Source of the DNA: Chrysomallon squamiferum
Taxonomy: Eukaryota; Mollusca; Gastropoda; Neomphalida; Peltospiridae
Assembly: GCA_012295275.1 (NCBI GenBank)
Contig: CM022674.1
Location: 16,193,649-16,257,648, forward strand
Direction: 5' to 3'
Length of the DNA: 64,000 nt
In this document: piece after piece, positions 45,741-64,000 of the stretch
How the letters are laid out: every line of letters starts with the position of its first letter
Position numbering within the stretch: the stretch's first letter is position 1
Position numbers and translations under genes: made by a program
The notes under the pieces: generated by a model
What the model was told of the DNA's origin: nothing
The model's database searches: none
Seen by the model: only the letters and a program-made list of their open reading frames with translations

Positions 45741-46376
45741 TGAATCTGTGGGTGCCCTCCCAAAAGACTGAGGTCCCATAACGCGGACGCATTAAACAAT
45801 ACAAGACAATGTTGAGCGCATTACTAATAACCTGCCGTTTACCTTGAATAACATGGGATGTCTCCGTATTATTGTTCTTATACAGAACGCTATTGTTCTT
45901 ATATAGAAATCACTAATACGCGCTAAGTCCTAGTACAATAAGCGAGTATGGAATAGTCTGATTCAATAAATAACCTGAAAAAAATCGTTCGATCACTTGA
46001 TCATTTATTTTACTGCATAGTTAAAATTATAGTGATTCATAATATTTGTTCATTTTATTACATCTATAAATAATTGGACATTCATAACCTTCACATAGTT
46101 AAAATTATAGATATTAATCACATTCACACAGTCAAAATTATAGTTATTCATAACATTTATTCATTTTATTATTTAAGGATGACATACTGATTAAACACCT
46201 GTATCTGAGGCAGTACAAATCATATATAATTAATTATTTATGAACTAAGATTGGATAAAAAAAAATGTTGATAATGATGATGATAAATAAATAAATAAAA
46301 CATATCTTGAAGTATACATAATGTATTTAGGCTATTTAATTGTATGCAAACAGCGTCATAAATTGTGTACTCTTAC
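45741..46376. other. Region lacking the expected PARP catalytic exon
   Basis: Relative to the larger PARP12-like gene, a catalytic exon would be expected downstream of 46377 on the minus strand. None was found. The sequence is AT-rich with short ATTATAGTGATTCATAA-like repeats at 46020-46170. Confidence 0.5.
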
Positions 46377-46649
46377 CTACAGTACCTTTCCCATATGCGT
46401 AGATTCTGAATGCGAAGCGAAGATTTCAATTTGACATCCGATTTGTTCATGGTAGAGAAAAATAATTTCATCACAGTTTTCACCTCCTCGACTTCGGTCA
46501 AGTCATCAAGTTTTAGTTTCACCAGTTCTACTGGTTGGTAACAATCTAGAGGGAACCAGTTATGTAGGAGACTTGGTGAACGTAGAAACTTCTTCGACGA
46601 AAGACATCGATGAACTCTTAATTTTATTAAGACAATAAAAATAAGTAAA

Positions 46650-46753
<104 letters not shown>

Positions 46754-48106
46754 AAAAAGTTAAAACAAAAATGAAGTAGGATATTAAGATATACGATAAC
46801 GATAGACAAGTTTTTAAAACGTTAAGAGAGAAAAACATTTAAAATAAGTGAAAGTGAGGTACAAAATATCTTAATCGAAAGTTATTGTTCTTGTACAATA
46901 TTTTTCTATTTATACTTTTGTTTGCCTCTGTACATCATCACTGGAAACAAAAGCAGGTCTCCTCAACAGTCGTCTTTGTTTTAATGTTTCCAGATGTGTT
47001 TGGATCATCTGGCTAAAATTTATTTCATACTGAAACGTGTCAGTTTCAAAATTATAAAATGGTTGCCCAGCCAAGTTCTTCAGTTCAAGAGTATACTGCA
47101 GACTTTTCTATAACAAAAACAATATGCTGTTTTATATAATAACATATGATATGGGTATGACATATGTTATATGTAAAGTAACGTTAGTTGTGTGACATGA
47201 TGTGATATTCTTTGACTATGTATGAATGTGATATGTGATACAACAGATTGTTTTTATTTGATAACTATTAATATATTATAAACACAATGTTGTAGGTATT
47301 AACATGAACATTTTAAACATCTCTTTCTTTCTTCCTTCTTACTTGTTTTAAATTGTGGTTTTATAAATTTTCATTTCTTTAAATATTATTTATCTTTCTT
47401 ACGTATAATGTTTTTTGTCGTTTTTAAACAAAAATTAAAGTAAGACAATAAGTGAATGAATAAATAAATAAAACAAAATGAAAGTAGTTCATCAACAAAA
47501 TAAAATTAGTATTCACATAATGCCTCAAAATACCAACACCAGTGTGTGAGCTGTGTGAAGTTGTCTTCTTGTCCAGCGACATACGATGCTGTTGAGAGAC
47601 GCTGAACTTTGACATCAACCACTCTCAGTTCGAAACAAACTAAAGTTCTCATTAAGTGAAAATCAACAACAATTGGAATGAAGTTACTGGCAAATGCTAT
47701 AGAGAAATTATTTGAAAACTGAAAAAAAAAATGTGTTTATGTCTGTCTATATATACGAGTATAGGTTATAGATATAGATGTAGTAAATTGTAATTAGTGG
47801 CACAAAAAAGTAATAGTACAATTGCAATACGATTGACACATAACACGTTTACATATTGTTGTGTAGTATTAAGTAATAAAAATAGTAAAAGAGTATACTT
47901 AAAACAAGAGAGGAAATCTTCTGAGATGTCTTAATGAACTATTATTTTTCAAATTATTTTTAATACATACTTTTTCAAAAAGATAAAAACTTAGGAAATT
48001 GGATCCAAGGAGGACTGAATACGTTCTGAATGATGTACTCTGAAAGAAAAGTAAAACTACATTCTGATATGTCACTGTTATTAAAACTTATACTTGTTTC
48101 CATATT

Positions 48107-48500
48107 CATTTATCGCTTCTGGTTGTTTCACATTAAGTTGTTTCTGCTGTGAAACTTGTACTGGATGTACTTTCACTTTAACATCAAGTTGTTTATGCTG
48201 TGAAAGTTCAGCTGGATCTGCTTTCACTTTGACATCAAGTTGTTTCTGCTGTGAAACTTGAGGTCGATTTGCTTTCACTTTTACATGTAGTTGTTCTTGC
48301 TGTGAAATTTGTGCTCGATCTGCTGTAACTTTCACGCCAAGTTTTTTCTTCTGTGCATCTTTTACTGGATAAACTCTCCTCATCACATCAAGCTGTTTCT
48401 GCTGTTTTTGAGACGGAATAGTTTTCAGTTTGACATCAAGTTGTTTTTGCCTTGAAACCTGTTTTAGATCTAGTTTTACTTTCAAATCAAGTAGTTTCTC
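48107..48500 (-). repeat. 51-bp coding repeats, short array
   Basis: Seven to eight units encoding 17 residues each, with a KADPxQVSQQKQLDV core, in one frame. Confidence 0.75.
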
Positions 48501-48839
48501 TTCTAAATCTTCTATTGTATCTGCTGAGACTTTCCTGTCAAATTGTTCCTGTTCTGGAAGATCATCTTGGTAATACCACCCACTCGTTTCGAAGCCGTCA
48601 TTATCATCAACTTTATTAAAGTGAGATATACTTCTGAAATAAAATATAACAGTGAATCAGTGATTTCTCTTAAATCTTCAACAGTTGTGGTATTTTCATC
48701 ATTAAATATAACATTCACAGTTTTTCTATTTTTTAAAATACATTTAATACTGAATTATCAAAACTTTGGTAAGTTTGTGTACTATTTGTAAAATTCTAGC
48801 TGTCGAGCATTCTACCTCTTTCTTGTACATGTTTAAATC

Positions 48840-49329
48840 CCTGAAAATAGCATTATAAATATAAAATAGACAATCGATATTTAAAAAATAATAAGTATAA
48901 AATAATTTTGCTACTTGCTTAAAAAAGAGAAAAAGGAAATAATAATAATAATAATATTAACACTAATTATAATAAACAAACACAGAAACAAACTAAGTTT
49001 CTAGCAAATAAATAAATAAATAAGTAAATAAATAAGTAAATAAGTAAGTAAGTAAGTAAGTAAGTAAGTATATACGTAAGTAAATAAATAAATAAATATT
49101 AACCAATAAAAGCTAAGTTATAAATTTATGTAATCTTGCAATTTCGATCATGGCCATATCAAGAGATATTTTACTGAATATTTAAATATTTTTTACGATT
49201 TGTTCTTGTGCTGCTAGTGATATTTGTAAGGACAGAGAACATCTGACGTAGTTCAGAGATTAAATACAGAAGTACATACGGGTACTTACCATAAGCATAG
49301 AATTGTAGTCTTAGTTATTAAACGTTGCA

Positions 49330-49330
<1 letters not shown>
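48840..49330. other. 5' side of the short PARP-like copy, simple repeats
   Basis: (AAT)n at 48940-48955 and (TAAG/TAAA)n at 49010-49100; no exon identified with confidence. The open stretch at 48718-48512 on the minus strand overlaps the exon boundary. Its front (NVIFNDENTTTVEDLRE) is conserved in the larger copy near 59600 and may be part of an upstream exon. Confidence 0.35.
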
Positions 49331-49945
<615 letters not shown>

Positions 49946-50468
49946 GGTTCCAAATCATGGAAAACGAGTCCTTTTTTTCCGGTACATCATTCGTTAGATT
50001 TATTTATTTATTTATTTGATTGTTTGTTTGTTTGTTTAATTGTTTACAGATGATACCATATAGCAAATGAATGTACAGTTCAAAAATACACTTGGCGCGT
50101 TAATTATGTCAGAAAATTATAGCTATGGTTGTTGTTGTTGTTGTTGCTTCTGATGTTATTGTTGTTGTTGTTAGAATTATGTATGAAATACTGATATAAT
50201 GACCGTAAAAAAGGATAGTGAAGCAAATGACGTCTTATCAATTGAGCTAAAGTCGATCAGGTGGGTAGACACACGCCATGCTATATTTGTATTCGTTATG
50301 TCTGTGGCTTATCTTTTGGTCCAGATATTAAATAACTAAAACTAGGTCCTAGCAGGAGCAAAATAATCCTGAACAAAAGAATCTGCTGTTCCGTAATAAA
50401 ATAATAATGATGATAATTATGATGATGATGATCGTATAAATATGGACAAGGAGTACTACTACTACTAG

Positions 50469-50523
<55 letters not shown>

Positions 50524-50524
50524 G

Positions 50525-50572
<48 letters not shown>

Positions 50573-50668
50573 TTAATAATAACAATAATAATGGCAATAA
50601 CAATAATAATCATAATCATAATCAGTACTCAAAAATAATTACGATGATGGTAATAAAAGGATGGATAG

Positions 50669-50708
<40 letters not shown>

Positions 50709-50934
50709 CATAACAACAACAACAATGATAAAACCAATAATTAAGAAAGAAAATGATGTCTGACATTTCATTAATTTAAAATGTTTATAATGTCGTTTTA
50801 TATTTGTCTTTTACTCCTTTCTTTCATCCAATCTTGTTATTCGTTCACTGTTTATATAATTACAGTACCTGACCTGTATAGGACAGTATTGTCAATAAAA
50901 TCATAAAACAAAGAAGTTTTCTGAAATATTCTTA
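49946..50934. other. Intergenic, microsatellite-rich
   Basis: (TTG)n near 50127-50172, (CTA)n at 50453-50523, (ATA)n at 50525-50572 and (AAT)n at 50670-50706. No gene seen. Confidence 0.65.
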
Positions 50935-51700
50935 ATACATTAATAGGTTAATAATGTGTTCATTTATCAGCAATGGGGAACACCTTCAAGCAGGCGGTTT
51001 CGATCTCTGAAACTTTGTGGTTCTTTTTGATCAAACTACTGCGTTTAAGGGCTTCAACATCGTATAAGGGAGGTAAGTCTCACAGTCATATTTGGTGAAA
51101 TAGCAAAGTTCTCGTTCTTAATGAGCTGACAATTATTAGTAGAAGAATACTGACAAATAATAATAATGATAATACAAATAATAACACCAATAATAGCAAA
51201 TATTATGTGTATTAAAATATATATATATATATAAATCGGGTAAATTATATTAAATTTGTCTTTAAATCTATAACCCAATCACATCGAGTTTAAATAAAAT
51301 AAATCATATCGCTTGACTATTTTTCCTTTTATATATTCCATAACTTTGCTTTAGTTGTTTTATTTTTTGAATTATACAGCACTATACCAAGTGGGAAATA
51401 TAGGCTCGATTGGAATAAACGATATAATTAAGCAATTGTGGACGAATACATATCATGAATATTTTAACTGTACAAGTAAATGTAGTGTCTATCATGTACT
51501 TACAAGTAACACAAAGTAGTTTCAGTTATTTGCATTTATTTATCTGTGTTTTTATCTGTATTATTATTTACGAAGCATTTTTAAAAAATATTAATACTTT
51601 ATGTTAAAGACCCACATTGATCATCCTACACTATCAAAAATATTAATAACCAGAATGTCCGTGTTCGGCTGAAGGGCTAGGATTTCAGTAGGTAAATAAG
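50935..51700 (+). pseudogene. Isolated duplicate of decarboxylase exon 11 and intron 11
   Basis: Matches 23345-24110. It starts from AATTTATCAG-type intron end, then an exon (about 50971-51072) with the [10 protein letters not shown] part of the decarboxylase, carrying TGA and TAA stops. After the conserved GTAAGTCTCACAGTCATA donor come ~600 bases of homologous intron. No other decarboxylase exon lies nearby. Its exon end reads ATAAGGGAG before the donor; the main gene has ATAAAGGGAG, one A more. Confidence 0.75.
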
Positions 51701-51944
51701 CCAGTTAACACTCCATAATACTAATACTAATAGTAATACTAATATTATTATTATTATTACAGTCACTGTTTTCTATATTTTTGAGACTCGTGTGTAAAAA
51801 TGGGTACATCCGGTAAGGGTGGAATTAATTTAGTTTGAAATAAAAGATGTAAAATGTAGATTTCAGATATTTAGTGTTGAAATAAAAGAAGAAAAATATA
51901 TATTTTAGAAATAAAATTATTTTGAAAACAAAATGGTGGCAAAT

Positions 51945-53160
51945 GCTGTATTCCTAACCTTAACACTAATCCTTAACCTAGCTCAATTTCTAAACTTAAT
52001 CCATTGGAAATTCGCAACATGAGTTTTTTCCCTTACGCTAACTCCAATCGTGACCCCCAAATTATTTTGCACATTATAAGATCACTAATGATAATATTTT
52101 AATCATCCAAACTCTAACCCAAACACAAACCCTAACCCTAACCCCAACCATAAACGTAGCTCAACTTCTAAACCTAATCCTACGCAGGTCCGGAACATGA
52201 ATTCTTACCCTTTCGCTACTTCAACTTGACTCACACATTATTTTGCACATGATGCTAACACTAGTGATGAAATTTAAACAACCCTAGGTCTAGCCCTAAC
52301 CCTAACCCTAACCCTTATCCAAACCCTAACCCTAACCTTAACCCTATCTCAATTTCTAAATTTAATCCTACGGAATTCCGCCACATTAATTCTTACCCTT
52401 ACGCTAATTCGAATCGTGACCTCAAATTAGTTTGCACATTATTAGATGATTAATGATACAGTTTTAATAATCCTAGCTCTAACCCTAACCCTAAATCTAT
52501 CCCTAACCTTAACCGTATCTCAATTTCAAAGTTCAATCCTACGGAAGTCCGCATCTTTTATTGTTAGCCTTACGCTACTTCCAATCGTGACCCCAAATCA
52601 TTTTGCATTAACACTAATGATAAAATTTAAATGATCCTAGCTCTAACCCTAACCTTAACCCTGACCCTAACGTTACCCCAAATTATTTTGCATATTATCA
52701 TAAAACTAATGATAAAATTTAAATGATCCTAGCTCTAACCCTAACCCTAACCGTAGCTTAACATCCAAACCTAATCCTATGGAGGTTGGGAACATTAATT
52801 CTTACGCTCACTCTAATTCAAATCGTTACCCTCAGTTTATTTTGGACATTATCATAACACTAAAAATAAAATTTAAATGACTCCAGCTCTAACTCTAACC
52901 CTAACCCTAATCCTAGGTGAAGTTGCAAACCTAATCCTACCCACGTCCTCAATATTAATTCTTACTCTAACTCTACTTTGAGTGGTGACTCTGATATTAC
53001 TTTGCACATTATCACAACACTTATAATAAAATTACAATAACCCTTCCTCTATCCCTAATCCTAACCCTAACCCAAACACAAACCCTAACCCTAACCCCAA
53101 CCATAAACGTAGCTCAACTTCTAAACCTAATCCTACGCAGGTCCGGAACATGAATTCTTA
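51945..53160. repeat. Telomere-like CCCTAA repeats embedded in a ~180-bp satellite
   Basis: Short runs of CCTAACCCTAACCC (imperfect) alternate with a recurring unique part (AAATTATTTTGCACATTAT, CTAATGATAAAATTTAAATG, TCTAAACCTAATCCTACG). Six to eight higher-order units of about 160-200 bases are visible. The CCCTAA runs are degenerate and short, so this is an interstitial array, not a chromosome end. Confidence 0.8.
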
Positions 53161-53360
53161 NNNNNNNNNNNNNNNNNNNNNNNNNNNNNNNNNNNNNNNN
53201 NNNNNNNNNNNNNNNNNNNNNNNNNNNNNNNNNNNNNNNNNNNNNNNNNNNNNNNNNNNNNNNNNNNNNNNNNNNNNNNNNNNNNNNNNNNNNNNNNNNN
53301 NNNNNNNNNNNNNNNNNNNNNNNNNNNNNNNNNNNNNNNNNNNNNNNNNNNNNNNNNNNN
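53161..53360. other. Assembly gap (200 N)
   Basis: Exactly 200 N. It cuts the end of the PARP catalytic exon and the satellite array. Confidence 0.99.
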
Positions 53361-59541
<6,181 letters not shown>

Positions 59542-60258
59542 CTGAAATAACATTTAACATTCAATCAGTATTTTCTCTGAAATCTTCACAACCTGTGGCA
59601 TTTTCATCATTAAATATAAATATGGCTCGTTTTAAAAAAATACCTTTAACAGTGAATTATAAAAAGTTAGGTCAGTTTGAGTTCTATTTGTAAAATTCTA
59701 TCTGCTAAGCATTACAGCTGTTTCTTCTACATGATTAAATCCACTAAAAATAAAATTATGAATATAAAATATACAATCGATATTTAAAAGTTAATAAGAT
59801 TCCCTCGTTCTTAAAAAAGACAAAAAAGAAAAATAATATAAAGAAAGAAAAAATAATACTAAATAAAAAAAAAAGATAAATAATGTGAGTATAAATAACT
59901 AAAGAAAAAATATAATAATAGCTCAGACGTGCGATAGTAGTCCTACTTATTAGAGTTTGCAGAATACTGCACATGTTACGTTCTTATTGTTTATCTTTAC
60001 ATGGACTTCGGACCTGTACTCCCAGGTCAACCTAACACGACAACGACAGCAGTAATCATGTCTCCTGTACTGTATCCATATTGATACCAAAGTATATATA
60101 TATATAAGATGAAAAATAATAAGCACAACAATGTAATCATTCTAAACAGCATTAAGTTTCACATAAATGTAGGCAGATTTCTCCATGCCCGTGCTGACAT
60201 CGATATGCGGCCAGGTCCTTCATGTAGAGAGGGCGTAAAATAACAACAGCAGCAGCAG

Positions 60259-60289
<31 letters not shown>

Positions 60290-60516
60290 AATAATAATAT
60301 GTATACGTACCATGATTTCAGATTATTCTTACCATGATGTTATCGTGTGATATGATCAGTCAGCATAATAAACACATAAATGTCCTGACGTACTTATATC
60401 TTCAGAAAATCAGTTCACCTGATCTGTTAGAAGTTTCTACTTTCATTTGTTGTTGACAACCATTCTTTGTTTTTGCAATAGGATTAATTAATTCCAGCAC
60501 TGAAATCGTTGGTAAA
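59542..60516. promoter_or_regulatory. Intergenic region between divergent PARP-like and FReD genes
   Basis: About 1 kb between the first sure PARP-like exon (minus) and the FReD ATG (plus). Blocks at 59985-60040 and 60355-60440 are kept in the left copy (49330-49945), which supports a shared regulatory function. Upstream PARP-like sequence near 59600 (IFNDENATG-type reading) may be a further 5' exon. (CAA)n-(AAT)n lies at 60258-60298. Confidence 0.4.
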
Positions 60517-62927
<2,411 letters not shown>

Positions 62928-64000
62928 AAGTGTAATGAAAATTCGACCATCTTCTCCTTTGAACTTAAAGTGCTTTCTCACTGGAAATGAGACAGTAGTA
63001 TTCGCCTAATGAATATTAATTGATCACAGGAGATATAAAATAAAAATAAAGGAAGAGAAAAAAATTCCATTTTAAAGGATGTTTTATAGTCTATATATTG
63101 AAACTCATAACGAAAAACAATATATTTAAAAAAAAGGTTGAATTGTTTATTTTATTTTGTGTTGGTAGTTTATTTGAAAGTATTTTATTTATTACTTAAA
63201 TTTGTAAGTTATGTCTTTGCAAATGGTTTATAAATGTTACTTTTCAACGTACCTTTTGAAACTTTTAAAATCTGAATATATGAACTACTATTTCTGAAGC
63301 AGTTACAGAACGTAAATTTGTAAACTGTATTCTAGAAGCAGTTCCTGAATGTAAATATAGCAATGGTCTTTGAAAACAGTTGTTAAATGTGACTTAATAA
63401 TTGTTGTTTTTGGAAAGTACTAGAAATGTAGATTTACATAAACAATAGTTGTTGTATTTGATAAGACATGTATTCGTGTTTTGGATAAAGATAAATTTAA
63501 AATACTATTTTAAACAATATGAATTATTACTGATATCTAAAAGTTTTGCCACATAACTGTGTATTGATTATAAGGATTTATCCCAGCTTCATTCGTGCTT
63601 GTTTTTTGTGACTCTGTGTAAAAAAAAACATGTAGTATGTGTTGTATACTGTATAAACAGTTTGTAAATAATTCCTCGCTGCTGATATAAAAATGTATTT
63701 TGTGAATGTAAAACTATTTGAAATTTCTATCAGTTTTGACTCTAGATTTGAAAATATTTCGTATTATCCCTTTAATGGAAATAAAATAATTTGTTATTAT
63801 TTATTTACTAGTATTATTTATTTATTTGCCTGTTTCTTTGTTTGTTTGTTTGTTTGTTTATCTATTTTTCATTAGCAATTTATCGTTCATGATTTCTTAT
63901 ATTTTACATTTGAATATTCAAAAAGAAATATGATAAAAGAAATATTTTACATTTCTCCATACATAATACATAATTCAAATAATTACTTTAATTTGCATAT
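62928..64000 (+). other. 3' UTR and flank of the FReD gene
   Basis: A short duplication of the gene's last codons (AAAATTCGACCATCTTCT at 62899 and 62938) follows directly. AATAAA at 63045-63050 is a candidate polyadenylation signal. The rest is AT-rich, homologous to 39355-40130, and ends in GTTTGTTTGTTTAT-type repeats near 63840. No further gene seen. Confidence 0.5.

Noticed and set aside
51945-53160. True telomere or chromosome end
   Set aside because: Genes continue on both sides and the CCCTAA runs are short and degenerate.

Overview
This is a metazoan nuclear window, most likely from a mollusc or another lophotrochozoan. I infer this from GT-AG introns, very abundant micro- and minisatellites, AT-rich intergenic DNA, degenerate LINE and Ty3/gypsy remnants, CCCTAA-type repeats and a secreted fibrinogen-domain lectin gene. 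The species cannot be named from sequence alone. Two 200-N scaffold gaps are present (27980-28179 and 53161-53360).

Layout. (1) 1-647: 3' end of an ankyrin-repeat gene. (2) 1576-12035 (copy A) and 28207-38845 (copy B): two copies of a ~10.5 kb segment in direct orientation. Each carries a minus-strand LINE remnant, an unidentified exon-like segment, a decayed gene with USP-like (C19) and Ulp1-like (C48) protease signatures, a plus-strand LINE endonuclease fragment and a long CT tract. Copy B keeps the USP catalytic boxes. Copy A lost them but expanded a coding 60-bp unit to nine copies. (3) 12045-12716 and 44279-45222: two partial copies of a rhodopsin-type GPCR gene with complementary deletions and a shared upstream region. 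(4) 15560-17560: degenerate minus-strand gypsy pol. (5) 17966-24941: a 13-exon gene of the aromatic amino acid / tyrosine / histidine decarboxylase family. Exons 1-10 are clean; exons 11-13 have frame breaks. A lone extra copy of exon 11 plus its intron lies at 50935-51700. (6) 39355-63060: fragments and one full copy of a fibrinogen-related (FReD) gene, and two minus-strand copies of a PARP12/ZAP-like gene.

The PARP12-like and FReD genes form a head-to-head pair (PARP on minus, FReD on plus, ~1 kb between them) that has been duplicated. The right copy is nearly complete. In the left copy the PARP catalytic and CCCH parts and the whole FReD body are gone, but the shared intergenic region remains. 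The larger PARP12-like gene has one 3,240-base exon that keeps a single frame but contains six in-frame stop codons, and it carries about 30 copies of a 17-residue repeat. The complete FReD gene has a TAG exactly where the family has a conserved Trp. The region therefore looks like a fast-evolving cluster of immune-type genes expanded by segmental duplication, with most copies at some stage of decay. No tRNA, rRNA or CRISPR array was found. All homology statements come from reading the sequence by eye; no alignment or database search was run.
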